The position numbers and the translations under genes are program-made. Shown here piece by piece: positions 39,001-43,840 of a DNA stretch of 64,000 nucleotides (positions are counted from its first letter, which is position 1; every line of letters begins with the position of its first letter). The stretch is from Hemibagrus wyckioides (Eukaryota > Chordata > Actinopteri > Siluriformes > Bagridae), in NCBI RefSeq assembly GCF_019097595.1, contig NC_080732.1, positions 6,524,854-6,588,853 on the forward strand, in the 5' to 3' direction. The notes beneath the pieces are model-generated. The model saw only the letters and a program-made list of their open reading frames with translations. It ran no database searches and was not told the origin of the DNA.

Positions 39001-40006
39001 TCCCTCGCTCTATCAGATCTACGAGATGATGAGCATGATGGCACTGACGGCGCTTTCCATTTTGGAGGCTGACTGCTTGAGCAAAGTGTACATACGAGGA
39101 GACTAAAGGACTAAAGCACTGCCGCATCATTCTTTTACACAGAGTTACACAATGGTTAAACAGCAGTGAATAAAATGTAGTGAAATTATACTATCAGGCT
39201 GAATAGAGAAGCTTGAACAAATTCAATGAACCAGAATCATTAAACACCTCACAAACACTTCAATATAAAACATTAAATATGAACCTTTTCTTGAAGGCTA
39301 ATTTGAAATGCACAAGTAATAGACTAGGCACATGGAAATGTGGGCGTGGCTAATTACCATATTCATGATATGGCTCCAAAAGGACGCCCCTGGGATTTTT
39401 TTTTCTTTAGACTTTAAAAAGCACAATAAGCAATACATTATTCTAAATCAATTTTAACGTATTAAAATGACATATCTGATATCTCTATATAAATAAAAAT
39501 TAATTACTATTATTATTATTAGTTTTCCGCTGAACAACATAGAGCTGATAGCTAACGGTAAGAAATCACCATGGCAACACCAAACGACCTCAAAGCTCCG
39601 AGCATAACGAGTGAGATCATGGCAATATACAATGAGTGCATATTATATCTGGATTTTTATGTGTAATTATTAAGTTAGATATCATTATAAAAATAGATAA
39701 TTAAAGCGTAAAGGAAGCTAACAGCTTGCTATGGACACTGACTCTTCATTAAAGTTTTCATATCAACCAGTTTAAAGTGCAGCACACGTGCTTTGTTGTT
39801 AGCAAAACAACAGACTTTGCAGGTGTACACGCTTTATTTATTAAATCGTTTTATTTATTTTTTTTTTTTTTTGGTAATCCGGATCATTTTCATCAAAAGG
39901 AAACTGTCAAACATGCACGGCTAAAGTCGGCTAGCTTAGTTGTTGACGTTAGCTAGTACGCAGACATCGACTCACCGAGCTTTTTAATCAGAGAGGACAC
40001 TTCCAT
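668..40006 (-). CDS. rttn: rotatin gene, coding exons 1-31 (5' two-thirds of the coding region; continues left of the window)
   Basis: Rotatin is a large armadillo-like-repeat protein of centrioles and basal bodies, needed for centriole elongation, ciliogenesis and left-right patterning (established for the vertebrate family). Thirty-one exons join with consistent phases into 4,263 nt, 1,421 codons; the human protein is about 2,226 residues, so the C-terminal part lies left of position 1. Hallmarks seen in order are [18 protein letters not shown] (exons 1-2, the RTTN_N region), [20 protein letters not shown] (exon 2), [19 protein letters not shown] (exon 5), [20 protein letters not shown] (exon 7), [13 protein letters not shown] (exon 24) and [10 protein letters not shown] (exon 31). 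The start ATG at 40006-40004 sits in a strong context (GCGCCATGG). All junctions are GT-AG except the exon 10 donor, which reads GC. The identity rests on my recall of the human sequence and not on a search. Confidence 0.95.
1009..1050. repeat. ACT trinucleotide repeat
   Basis: About 13 ACT units in the short intron between rttn exons 30 and 31. Confidence 0.9.
1306..1416 (-). CDS. rttn: rttn coding exon 30
   Basis: Residues 1332-1368. Acceptor TTCTCTCTAG|GAT, donor CCAGAG|GTGAGA. It encodes [16 protein letters not shown]. Confidence 0.95.
1417..2703. other. rttn intron between exons 29 and 30, no feature seen
   Basis: Ordinary AT-balanced sequence apart from a short CA tract near 1430. I see no repeat family or exon. 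Confidence 0.5.
2704..2832 (-). CDS. rttn: rttn coding exon 29
   Basis: Residues 1289-1331. Acceptor TTCCCCAG|GTA, donor GAGAAG|GTATCA. It encodes [20 protein letters not shown], nearly identical to human. Confidence 0.96.
2921..3140 (-). CDS. rttn: rttn coding exon 28
   Basis: Residues 1215-1288. Acceptor CTGGCTCAG|G, donor CTTGAG|GTAAAT. It encodes [20 protein letters not shown] and [11 protein letters not shown]. The pyrimidine tract of its acceptor is a CT microsatellite (3150-3193 on the plus strand). Confidence 0.95.
3150..3471. repeat. GA-rich microsatellites around rttn exons 27-28
   Basis: GA/GATA run at 3150-3193, (GA)n at 3371-3388 and (GA)n at 3424-3471, separated by unique DNA. 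On the gene strand these are CT runs. The first forms the pyrimidine tract of exon 28. Confidence 0.9.
3498..3652 (-). CDS. rttn: rttn coding exon 27
   Basis: Residues 1164-1214. Acceptor TTTGTAG|GAC, donor GACAG|GTCCCA. It encodes [20 protein letters not shown], matching human QLQKELIALFNTLLLNFMHV. Confidence 0.93.
3739..3883 (-). CDS. rttn: rttn coding exon 26
   Basis: Residues 1115-1163. Acceptor AACGTCCAG|G, donor AAGCAG|GTGACT. It encodes [20 protein letters not shown] and [11 protein letters not shown]. Confidence 0.92.
3987..4226 (-). CDS. rttn: rttn coding exon 25
   Basis: Residues 1035-1114. Acceptor CATCCTGCTGCAG|A, donor GAGAG|GTACAC. It encodes [20 protein letters not shown] and [16 protein letters not shown]. 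The preceding 3.1-kb intron holds the large minisatellite. Confidence 0.93.
4318..6673. repeat. 2.35-kb minisatellite, about 27-28-bp unit
   Basis: About 80 tandem units of the form TTCCACCATCATTATGTGGT followed by AGAGGGG or AGGGGGG. Units alternate between TTCCACC, TTTCACC and GTCCACC starts. A second motif (CATCATTATATGGCAGCTTC) punctuates the array at least eleven times, giving a higher-order pattern. It fills most of the rttn intron between exons 24 and 25. All open frames here are repeat artefacts. Confidence 0.95.
6820..7073. repeat. GATA/GACA tetranucleotide array
   Basis: Runs of GACA and GATA with interspersed ACCA units. It follows the 2.35-kb minisatellite in the same rttn intron. 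The long tyrosine/leucine/serine frames through it are artefacts. Confidence 0.95.
7166..7194. repeat. AC microsatellite
   Basis: (AC)n tract in the rttn intron between exons 24 and 25, 140 bp from exon 24. Confidence 0.9.
7335..7526 (-). CDS. rttn: rttn coding exon 24
   Basis: Residues 971-1034. Acceptor CTTTGTGCAG|G, donor CCTGA|GTAAGA. It encodes [20 protein letters not shown] and [15 protein letters not shown]. Confidence 0.95.
8126..8191 (-). CDS. rttn: rttn coding exon 23
   Basis: Residues 949-970. Acceptor TTTGTCATCAG|C, donor AGAAG|GTAAGT. It encodes [13 protein letters not shown], corresponding to human LSSPFLLPVSVFRR. It is short, and was found through phase and motif together. 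Confidence 0.88.
8385..8512. repeat. interspersed repeat block
   Basis: GAAACCTTGAAAGGAACC and GTCTGGGTGACACCAGACAG recur in diverged form at 43685-43810 (CATCTGGGTGACACTGGATA), which identifies a repeat family. Non-coding. Confidence 0.5.
8513..9076. mobile_element. non-autonomous DNA element with TA-flanked inverted ends, copy 1
   Basis: Ends TATACAGTGAAACCTCTGCA and GCTGAGGTTCCACTGTAT are imperfect inverted repeats flanked by TA. The interior (CATTTTCGGCATACGAAC, GCATGACTTCCTGTGAGG-like) is shared with 13228-13799. No coding capacity. A Tigger/pogo-like origin is possible but not shown. Confidence 0.7.
9480..9820 (+). mobile_element. 3' end of an RTE-like non-LTR retrotransposon
   Basis: Reads [20 protein letters not shown], then [20 protein letters not shown] and [13 protein letters not shown], ending at a stop before GAAGGGAAAAGCCAAAA. 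This is the familiar C-terminus and 3' tail of RTE-type LINEs. Frameshifted upstream (about 9490-9570). It lies in an rttn intron. Confidence 0.8.
10316..10846 (-). mobile_element. internally deleted Tc1-like element, copy A of a non-autonomous family
   Basis: Terminal inverted repeats (ATCAGGCATAACATTATG and its reverse complement) flank fragments of a Tc1-type transposase gene read on the minus strand ([16 protein letters not shown] N-terminal region). A junction near 10380 (TGACCCGTCCTGCACTG) fuses the two ends of the gene. It lies in an rttn intron. Confidence 0.85.
10855..11102. repeat. CTAT/CTGT tetranucleotide array with CT tail
   Basis: Mostly (CTAT)n from 10923 to 11010, flanked by variant units and ending in (CT)n. 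It directly follows the Tc1-derived element at 10316-10846 and lies about 100 bp from rttn exon 22. Confidence 0.95.
11201..11297 (-). CDS. rttn: rttn coding exon 22
   Basis: Residues 917-948. Acceptor TTTCTCAG|CC, donor GTGTG|GTATGT. It encodes [20 protein letters not shown]. Confidence 0.93.
11515..11685 (+). repeat. SINE-like teleost interspersed repeat
   Basis: GGTGCATCGTGGCTTATTGG resembles a tRNA-type A box, followed by the phrase TCTGGGTACTCCAGTTTCCT and CAGACATGCTCGGTAGGCTG, then a TG/AG tract. Related wording recurs at 20890-21200, 45345-45640 and 62310-62450. Confidence 0.55.
12183..14022 (+). mobile_element. degenerate Tc1-like transposon of a different family, with a nested insert
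   Basis: Imperfect inverted ends (GTCAGAAGTATTCGGACAGT at 12191 and ACTGTCCAAATATTTCTGGAC near 13997). Inside are transposase relics [12 protein letters not shown] (about 12755-12790) and [14 protein letters not shown] (about 13013-13055), in the order of a DDE domain but with frameshifts. A second element (13228-13799) is inserted near its right end. It lies in the rttn intron between exons 22 and 21. Confidence 0.75.
13228..13799. mobile_element. non-autonomous DNA element with inverted ends, copy 2 (nested)
   Basis: Ends TATACTGTGGAACCTCGGCA and TGCCGGGGTTCCATTATA. The interior matches copy 1 at 8513-9076 along most of its length (for example AGCTGTTTGGAAAGAGTCAA in both). It interrupts the older Tc1-like relic at 12183-14022. 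Confidence 0.72.
14461..14578 (-). CDS. rttn: rttn coding exon 21
   Basis: Residues 878-916. Acceptor TTCCTGTAG|CCT, donor CGAG|GTACAA. It encodes [20 protein letters not shown] and FLLTLLR, matching human [21 protein letters not shown]. Confidence 0.93.
14781..14994 (-). mobile_element. tRNA-derived SINE with a Glu-type head
   Basis: The minus strand starts with a tRNA-Glu(CTC)-like module (TGGTGGTCCAGTGGCAGGAT as A box, GGTTCGATTCC as B box), then a LINE-type tail (CCCAGATTAAATGGGAGGG-like) ending in AACAACAAC. It is flanked by a 19-bp imperfect direct repeat (14763-14781 and 14995-15013; two mismatches), which looks like a target-site duplication. Confidence 0.8.
15014..16095. other. rttn intron sequence, no feature seen
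   Basis: Between the SINE at 14781 and exon 20. No repeat family, exon or RNA gene recognised. Confidence 0.5.
16096..16184 (-). CDS. rttn: rttn coding exon 20
   Basis: Residues 848-877. Acceptor CCCTCTAG|AT, donor GGAGGG|GTAATA. It encodes [20 protein letters not shown]. Confidence 0.88.
16522..16926 (+). mobile_element. internally deleted Tc1-like element, other deletion type
   Basis: Same terminal repeats as the element at 10316, in opposite orientation. The transposase start ([22 protein letters not shown], 16655 onward) is joined near TATCTATCAAAAGTG (about 16788) directly to the gene end ([18 protein letters not shown]). It lies in an rttn intron. Confidence 0.82.
17172..17271 (-). 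CDS. rttn: rttn coding exon 19
   Basis: Residues 815-847. Acceptor TTCGTACAG|GCG, donor CAGG|GTGAGA. It encodes [20 protein letters not shown], matching human [20 protein letters not shown]. Confidence 0.95.
17415..18047. repeat. tandem segmental duplication carrying AAAT arrays
   Basis: A block of about 340 bp (17415-17754) is followed at once by a diverged copy (17758-18047). Both start GCTCTTCCTAAAACTCATTA, contain an (AAAT)n array, and end GCAACTAGACACTCAG. It lies in the rttn intron between exons 19 and 18. Confidence 0.88.
18381..18543 (-). CDS. rttn: rttn coding exon 18
   Basis: Residues 760-814. Acceptor GTTTTGAAG|G, donor CTTAAG|GTGAAC. It encodes [20 protein letters not shown] and [16 protein letters not shown]. 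The frame was set by continuity with exon 17. Confidence 0.9.
18926..19361 (-). mobile_element. internally deleted Tc1-like element, third deletion type
   Basis: Same family ends (CAGGCATAACAATATG and CATAATGTTATGCCTG). The interior retains gene-end sequence (GAGGCATGGACTCGACTAG) fused near TTTGATAGATACTAAC to gene-start sequence. It lies in the rttn intron between exons 18 and 17. Confidence 0.82.
19639..19778 (-). CDS. rttn: rttn coding exon 17
   Basis: Residues 714-759. Acceptor GTGTCAG|AGT, donor CATGT|GTGAGT. It encodes [20 protein letters not shown] and [15 protein letters not shown]. Confidence 0.93.
20107..20223 (-). CDS. rttn: rttn coding exon 16
   Basis: Residues 675-713. Acceptor GATCCAAAAG|GTG (weak pyrimidine tract), donor CTGCAG|GTACAC. 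It encodes [20 protein letters not shown] and [10 protein letters not shown]. Confidence 0.93.
20499..20624 (-). CDS. rttn: rttn coding exon 15
   Basis: Residues 633-674. Acceptor CCTTCTAG|GAG, donor AAAGAG|GTGAGC. It encodes [20 protein letters not shown] followed by [15 protein letters not shown]. Confidence 0.95.
20885..21205. repeat. teleost interspersed repeat with internal TG array
   Basis: Contains AGAGACATGCATTGTGAGCT, a (TG)n tract (about 21008-21049), GCCCTGTGATGAGTTGGCAC and a GGATGGAT tail, a common fish repeat body. It lies in the rttn intron between exons 15 and 14. Confidence 0.6.
21803..21929 (-). CDS. rttn: rttn coding exon 14
   Basis: Residues 590-632. Acceptor TTTGTAG|G, donor GTCAAG|GTTGTA. 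It encodes [20 protein letters not shown] and [13 protein letters not shown], near-identical to human. Confidence 0.95.
22134..22246 (-). CDS. rttn: rttn coding exon 13
   Basis: Residues 553-589. Acceptor CTCTACAG|GGA, donor TACCT|GTAAGC. It encodes [13 protein letters not shown] and [15 protein letters not shown]. Confidence 0.95.
23211..23423 (-). CDS. rttn: rttn coding exon 12
   Basis: Residues 482-552. Acceptor CTATACAG|GCA, donor GCTGAG|GTAATG. It encodes [20 protein letters not shown] and [16 protein letters not shown], matching human ASEFLSEPMSTALFLLSLD and AYLEQVNSENYSIY. Confidence 0.95.
23605..23826 (-). mobile_element. tRNA-derived SINE with a Gly-type head
   Basis: The minus strand starts with a tRNA-Gly(GCC)-like module (TGGTGGCTCAGTGGTAGGTG, CTCGCCTACC, GGTTCGATTCC) and continues into the same tail type as 14781-14994 (CCGGATAAAATGGGAGGG, AACAACAAC end). 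It is flanked by an about 51-bp direct repeat. Confidence 0.8.
23881..26437. other. rttn intron between exons 12 and 11, no feature seen
   Basis: Only short simple runs (CA near 24610, AAT near 26225). Open frames of 60-107 codons occur but none has a recognisable domain or conserved motif. Confidence 0.5.
26438..26605 (-). CDS. rttn: rttn coding exon 11
   Basis: Residues 426-481. Acceptor CCCCTACAG|AGA, donor GAGAAG|GTGAGA. It encodes [20 protein letters not shown], then TLLPVEK, as in human rotatin. Confidence 0.95.
26974..27092 (-). CDS. rttn: rttn coding exon 10 (probable GC donor)
   Basis: Residues 386-425. Acceptor ACGTCTCAG|AG. It encodes [19 protein letters not shown]. The frame to exon 11 closes if the donor is CTG|GCAAGT, a GC-AG intron. 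A GT four bases downstream would need an unusual acceptor inside an AG run. Confidence 0.85.
27256..27407 (-). CDS. rttn: rttn coding exon 9 with a CAG-repeat acceptor
   Basis: Residues 335-385. The exon opens with a CAG/AGC run read as serines and ends LPLLRT with donor ACAG|GTGAGA. The first acceptor CACAG|C is used here. Each following CAG is another in-frame acceptor, so the serine count may vary. Confidence 0.88.
27785..27950 (-). CDS. rttn: rttn coding exon 8
   Basis: Residues 280-334. Acceptor TTTTTATAG|AT, donor ACCAG|GTTTCT. It encodes [20 protein letters not shown], matching the low-complexity human SPRPSVVGR...RGDGQD linker. Confidence 0.95.
28209..28356 (-). CDS. rttn: rttn coding exon 7
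   Basis: Residues 231-279. Acceptor CTCCCTAG|AAT, donor CACG|GTACAG. It encodes [21 protein letters not shown] longer open frame that overlaps this exon in another frame is an artefact of the adjacent minisatellite. Confidence 0.95.
28515..29905. repeat. 33-bp minisatellite, about 1.4 kb
   Basis: The unit GTGTGGTTACTGTGCCTGTC plus TGTGAGAGTGGAG is near-perfect at 28525-28855 and diverges to the right (TCAGTCACTGTGGAG variants). The 33-bp period keeps frames open on both strands, giving a spurious 464-codon frame on the minus strand. It lies in the rttn intron between exons 7 and 6. Confidence 0.95.
30224..30338 (-). CDS. rttn: rttn coding exon 6
   Basis: Residues 192-230. Acceptor AATGCACAG|T, donor GTGCAG|GTAGGT. 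It encodes [20 protein letters not shown], almost identical to the human protein. Confidence 0.95.
30440..30530 (-). CDS. rttn: rttn coding exon 5
   Basis: Residues 162-191. Acceptor CTTTGCAG|TG, donor GAAAG|GTGTGT. It encodes [18 protein letters not shown] followed by [12 protein letters not shown], a clear rotatin signature. Its length (91 nt) restores the frame between exons 4 and 6. The 6-kb intron before it holds an intact Tc1-like element. Confidence 0.95.
30648..31872 (-). mobile_element. complete Tc1-like DNA transposon with perfect terminal inverted repeats
   Basis: The ends at 30648-30678 and 31842-31872 are perfect 31-bp inverted repeats including the flanking TA (TACACTATATTGCCAAAAGT...), as expected for a Tc1/mariner insertion at TA. 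Length is 1,225 bp, with an uninterrupted transposase frame inside. It sits in the rttn intron between exons 5 and 4, in the same orientation as the gene. Perfect ends and an intact frame suggest a young insertion. Confidence 0.95.
30732..31763 (-). CDS. Tc1-like transposase, intact, DD34E
   Basis: 343 residues from [17 protein letters not shown]; 19 further residues are open upstream but do not look like the family N-terminus. It has N-terminal helix-turn-helix (paired-like) DNA-binding motifs, an AT-hook-like GRPR at residues 59-62, and a DDE catalytic domain: D154 in LWSDESRF, D245 in [11 protein letters not shown] and E280 in [11 protein letters not shown], with 34 residues between the last two. 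It ends at EGGPTSY. The usual full length for Tc1 transposases is about 340 residues. It would cut and paste its own element between TA sites in the nucleus. Whether it is active cannot be told from sequence. Confidence 0.93.
   Translation of the reverse strand: MGRSQELSEFQRGTVIGCHLCNKSSREISSLLNIPQSTVSCIIRTWKCLGTTATQPRSGRPRKLTERGQRMLRRIVRRGRQLSAESIATDLQTSCGLQISSRTVRRELHGMGFHGRAAASKPYITKCNAKRRMQWCKARRHWTLEQWRRVLWSDESRFSIWQSDGRVWVWRLPGERYLSDCIVPSVKFGGGGIMVWGCFSGAGLGPLVPVKGTLNASAYQDILDNSMLPTLWEQFGAGPFLFQHDCAPVHKARSIKTWMTESGVEELDWPAQSPDLNPIEHLWDELERRLRARPSRPTSVCDLTNALLEEWSKIPINTLLNLVDSLPRRVEAVIAAEGGPTSY
32345..32876 (-). mobile_element. internally deleted Tc1-like element, copy B of a non-autonomous family
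   Basis: The same structure and the same internal junction (TGACCCGTCCTGCACTG, about 32407-32420) as copy A at 10316. Remnant frames read [20 protein letters not shown] and [17 protein letters not shown], both fragments of a Tc1 transposase N-terminal DNA-binding region. Confidence 0.85.
33339..33575 (+). mobile_element. non-LTR retrotransposon C-terminal fragment
   Basis: The plus strand encodes [20 protein letters not shown] and, after a frame change, [19 protein letters not shown], a block I recognise from the end of fish LINE reverse transcriptases. Broken and short. Confidence 0.6.
34100..35086 (+). mobile_element. degenerate Tc1-like element(s), tandem partial copies
   Basis: Transposase-like sequence begins near 34109 (GTTGCTCAAATTGCTGGAG) and runs to a right end with GTCATAATGTTATGGC near 35065. 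The segment from about 34870 repeats sequence already present from about 34158 (CAGTTTGTTGCGTATG, GACCAGTCAGGGTGC), so two partial copies are joined head to tail. It lies in the rttn intron between exons 5 and 4. Confidence 0.75.
34490..34678 (+). pseudogene. Tc1-like transposase remnant, DD36E-type spacing with catalytic Glu changed to Lys
   Basis: The open stretch [20 protein letters not shown] to [14 protein letters not shown] is the end of a DDE domain. The second aspartate is in QQDNA. Thirty-six residues later, where the family has Glu (NPIE), codon 34643-34645 is AAG (Lys). Stops and frameshifts lie upstream, so it is a dead copy. Confidence 0.75.
35087..36509. other. rttn intron 4, right part, no feature seen
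   Basis: A 128-codon minus-strand frame (35575-35961) is present but is not recognised and has no splice-supported link to rotatin. Confidence 0.4.
36510..36590 (-). CDS. rttn: rttn coding exon 4
   Basis: Residues 135-161. Acceptor TTCTCAG|CG, donor TCAG|GTACGC. It contains [10 protein letters not shown], corresponding to the human TGYFPQDKS region. Conservation is low but the phases fit both neighbours. Confidence 0.85.
36770..36953 (-). CDS. rttn: rttn coding exon 3
   Basis: Residues 74-134. Acceptor TTAAAG|CAT, donor CCAG|GTAAGC. The text [20 protein letters not shown] aligns with the human stretch around VDVGAVEFLSKL. Confidence 0.9.
36954..38466. other. rttn intron 2, no feature seen
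   Basis: Unique-looking sequence without recognisable repeats, exons or RNA genes. Confidence 0.5.
38467..38654 (-). CDS. rttn: rttn coding exon 2
   Basis: Residues 11-73. Acceptor CCCCAG|CT, donor ACG|GTACTG. It encodes the core of the RTTN_N domain, including [20 protein letters not shown], which is nearly the human motif. Confidence 0.95.
38780..39140. mobile_element. related TTAA-type element, copy 2, right end lost
   Basis: Starts TTAAAAGAAACCTTCACTCT and shares with 53769-54243 the words GTGTGATGTGCTTAGC/GTGATGTGTCCAGC and GACTAAAGCACTGC. It lies in rttn intron 1. The frames through it are not coding. Confidence 0.6.
39976..40006 (-). CDS. rttn: rttn coding exon 1
   Basis: Residues 1-10 plus one base ([10 protein letters not shown]). 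The donor reads G|GTGAG. It fits the rotatin N-terminus, where the human protein has a similar hydrophobic-Ile-x-Lys-Leu start. The Kozak context GCGCCATGG and the in-phase join to exon 2 decide this start. Confidence 0.85.
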
Positions 40007-40190
40007 GGCGCGATTTTTAACGTTAACGTTAACTATCTAAACATTTACAAACTCATCGAAGCTGCTGACCGGTCCGGTTTAACGTCCTCTCACTCGGACG
40101 CGGCTTTGTTTTTAACCACGGCGCCAGTTTCAATTACTTCCGGTTGGGTGACAAACTGTAGAGCCTGGTTACATTACACGACATAGTAAT
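40007..40190 (-). promoter_or_regulatory. rttn: rttn 5' leader and likely promoter region
   Basis: This stretch lies directly upstream of the rotatin ATG. An ETS/GABP-type motif (CCGGAAGT on the minus strand, 40136-40143) sits about 130 bp upstream of the ATG, typical of TATA-less housekeeping promoters. Two minimal upstream ORFs lie back to back (ATG-AGT-TTG-TAA, 40056-40045, then ATG-TTT-AGA-TAG, 40044-40033). The transcription start is not known, so whether they are in the mRNA is an inference. Confidence 0.4.
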
Positions 40191-40674
40191 GGTCCCTACA
40201 CCCTAATTAGTGCACTAGGCGATAGTTCTGGATTTGGGCAGTGACCGCTCTGGGATGGATTGAGGGCTGGTACACCACGAGTGGGCAGAGAGGGCGATAA
40301 TGTTTAGATAAAGTTTAGATCTTTAACCCTTTCACACCATCCTTTTCCTAAGGACTTCTTCTAAAATAAATAAATGAATTCATTAGTTAAGCAGTAGTAC
40401 TAGTGGTAGTAAATAACAACAACAACAACAATGACAACAATAATAATAATGATAGTTTTTTTTTTTTTCAGCTCGGAAAACTTCTGTTGCAAAAGTATTG
40501 ACACCCCTAACATGATTCAGATGAATGCAAATAAAACTATAGCCCTTAAAAAATGATTTTAATTTATTTCTGTATTACTTACACTAAAATAACTATATAT
40601 TACGTCTGTAATATATCCTCCCTCATCCACCCCAACCCTTTCCATTCCATTATTTTTGCATTTAAAAAACCTGA

Positions 40675-40709
<35 letters not shown>

Positions 40710-40719
40710 TTCTTCTTTT

Positions 40720-41135
40720 CCCTTCAGGGGTCGCCACAGCGAATCATCTCTCTCCACCTATCCCTATCTTCTGCATCCTCAACACTTGCACCAACTTGCA
40801 TCCATATACCTCCTCTTTGGCCTTCCTCTTTTCCTCCTGCCTGGCAGCTCCATGTCCAACATTCTCCTACCAATATACTCACTCTCCCTCCTCTGAACAT
40901 GTCCAAACCATCTTAATCTGTCCCCCTAAACGTCCAACATGAGCTGTCCCTCTGATGTACTCGTTCCTAATCCTGTCCAACCTTGTCACTCCCAAAGAGA
41001 ACCTCTACCTCTTCAGCTCTGCTACCTCCAGCTCTGACTCCTGTCTCTTCCTCAGTGACACTTCCTCTCAACCATACATCATGGCCGGTCTCACCACTGT
41101 CTTGTACACCTTCCCCTTGATTCTCGCCAATATTT
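40720..41135 (-). mobile_element. 3' end of the same RTE-like LINE family, opposite strand
   Basis: On the minus strand it reads [38 protein letters not shown] and [14 protein letters not shown], with stops in between. It is homologous to 9480-9820. A TTC/CCT-rich tract abuts its 3' end. Confidence 0.8.
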
Positions 41136-41159
41136 TTCTATCACAATTTTAAAAAAAAA

Positions 41160-42430
41160 AACCTGACTAAACAGCATTTAATAAACAATTGATGAAGCTG
41201 GACACTTGTACGACATCTTAAATCTCCGGCCTTTAATTTTAATTTCAAAGAAATAATAATAAAAAGATTGATGAGCTTGTTTGGTTTAGTTTACCCCTAA
41301 GTGTTAATTCATACAACATTTAGAGTTCCATCACTATTCATGGTTGAATTCTTAAGATTCATGTCTTAGGTAAGGTTAGTTTGTGATTAGTACGTGCCTT
41401 AATACATCATTACTTCATATTGAAGTAAGATTTTGCATGTATTGTTATTTGACTTGTGTTGCTACACACGCCTGATAATAAGAAAATCTAGTGTCTCGCA
41501 GGTTTTCCTTTTCATATGCTCTTTTAAAACCAAGCAACACACCCGTGGCATTTGCACTGTACATCTATCAGTGATTAAAAATGGCAGCAACAACATCAAT
41601 CTCTGATGCTTTGCACATAGGGATTTGTCTTGACTGGAGATCAATACTGGCATATCCTAGCAGATCTAAGAGGCTTTTTTTTCCAGACACTGATACTGTA
41701 GTCATTTCTACTGAAATAAAAGACAGATGGTGTGGATAGTGCTTGTCCTACATCAGTCAATATAGCCAGATGTGTGTCAGGTGTTGGCCCGGTTGGTAGA
41801 GAAGGATTATTTGGTGACATTTTAGACCTAATATAGTGAAATGTCAGTTTGTAGGAGTTATTGTGCAGAGAACTCTTCTGCCATTTTAAAAGGAGATGTT
41901 TAGTATATAGCCCTTTATAGCTAAGGCTGTATTTCTTTGTGCATGTGAAGTTCAGATGGTTGATTATTTTCTTTTCTCTCCTGATTATTTGCTCTCTTGA
42001 GAACATTGATAGCACAGTAATGGCATTACGTCCACATAACACTTGCTGTTATTCACAATTAAGTGTAGTTACTTTGTAATCTGGCTATGTAAATGTCTCT
42101 CTACATGCTTTATTAAATCCTTACTGTTCTTTGCTTCTTGAAGGGAAACTCCAGCCTGTAGTTTATGAGTGAATGCAGCAGTGAAGGAGGACTGATGCTG
42201 GGTCACAGCTTCTGGATCTCTGCTTCAATCTTGAACTCGGATTTCCGCCTTCTCCTCAGGTCCTTTTGGATTTCCTCCTGTTTCTCAGGTTTCCTCATGC
42301 TTCCCAAAAACATGACTAATGTAAATAAGTATGAAAATGTATGTATGGGTGTCTCCTCCAGGGTGTATTCCCACCACATGCCCAGTTTTCCACACTCTTT
42401 CTTTTGGTTCTTTATAGATCCCTAGGGTTC
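41160..42430. other. intergenic sequence, no feature seen
   Basis: Located between the RTE-like LINE fragment and the inverted-repeat element at 42433. Frames up to 133 codons have no recognisable domain. Confidence 0.4.
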
Positions 42431-42432
42431 TG

Positions 42433-42673
42433 TACACTCTTAAAAATAAAGGTGTTGGAAGATCCAAAAAGGGATTGCCATAAAAGAACCATTTTTGGTT
42501 CCCCAAAGAAGCTTTTTGCTCAAATTAACCCTTGTAATTATAAAATGATCTTTATGGTGCTAAGTAAAAATGGGTTACCTAAAGAACCTTTTAGTAAATG
42601 GTTCTTATTTTTATTTATTTATTTTTAATTTATTTAACTGTAGCGGTTTTATATATATATATATATATATATT

Positions 42674-42724
<51 letters not shown>

Positions 42725-42914
42725 TCTTAAATAAAATGGTTCCCCCTTTTTTGGCACCTTAAAGAACATTTTAATATTCTAAAAAAAAAAGTTTTTCCAC
42801 TACAATGAACCTTTCGTGCAAAGAAAACGTTCCATAGCTTCTTACGTAACCGTTCTTAACATCATATACCTACAGACAAAGCATCATTGTAAAACCTTTA
42901 TTTTTAAGAGTGTA
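42433..42914. mobile_element. non-autonomous element with perfect 20-bp inverted ends
   Basis: TACACTCTTAAAAATAAAGG at 42433-42452 is exactly reversed and complemented at 42895-42914. The interior is rich in GAACC/GGTTC words (AAAGAACC, GGTTCTT) and holds TA and TTTA runs at 42648-42726. Related GAACC-rich sequence continues to about 43415. No coding capacity. Confidence 0.75.
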
Positions 42915-43679
42915 AGAGTGGCCAATAGAACCTTTTCCCAAAAAATGGTTCTATATAGAATCCTTAAAGAGCAACAAACCTTTTATATTACAGCGGTTCT
43001 ATAATTCAAAGAATGTGGAAGGTGAAATCAGTGCCATTATTATTATTTTTTGGGGGGAATTTTACCTCTATGTAGAGAAAACTGGAAGACGTTTTGAAAT
43101 GATGTGTTTATGAATGACATCTTTTAGAAAAGGTCAAATAGTCAATGAAACTGAAATGATGGGAACATAAATAAGTGGGAAGGGTTTTTGCTCTTATGAA
43201 TATGAGACACATTTTTCATTACATAATGTTTTCCTGTATTTTCTGGTCTAAATAGCTATAATAATGTAATATAAAGAACCATTTAATAAGGATTTAATAA
43301 ACCCTTCAAATTGATTGTATTTAAAGAAACAAACCCATACTAGGATTCCATATACAGTATGAAGTGAGTTATAGACCATTTTAGTTTCTATACAGAACCA
43401 TTCCTTTTAAGAGTGCTGTGTTCCCAACCCTGACCTGGATTAATTGCTTAATAAGGTTAAATGAGTAAATTATGATTATTATTTGTGACCTGTTACTCAA
43501 TCGCTTCTGTACTGGAATAAATAATCAGCTTTGGCAAGACTGTCTCATGTCTGTCTGATCTTAAGACTTTTATTATTCACATAGCATCATTTCAATTCTT
43601 TCATATTTTCAGTTCAATTCCATTGAAATACTCAATTACAAAATATTGTACTTAGAGTGATATTTATTAATAATGAGCA

Positions 43680-43840
43680 AGAGACGTCAAGAGGAAGAAA
43701 CATTGCAAAAAAGCAGCCTCTAAAGGGAAACTATCCTCATCTGGGTGACACTGGATAGTGCTATTATAAATAATTTCCCTTCTATAGCAGCACACCATAT
43801 AGTCAAGTGTAATTGGGTAACCAGGAGTTTATGAGCATCG
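43680..43840. repeat. interspersed repeat block, second copy
   Basis: GAGGAAGAAACATTGCAAAA, CATCTGGGTGACACTGGATA and AATTTCCCTTCTATAGC parallel the block at 8385-8512. Confidence 0.5.

Noticed and set aside
40201..40720. Possible divergent promoter and second gene starting rightward from the rttn promoter.
   Set aside because: No coding exon with recognisable homology or good splice structure follows; the next rightward gene is socs6, 10 kb away with its own 5' region.
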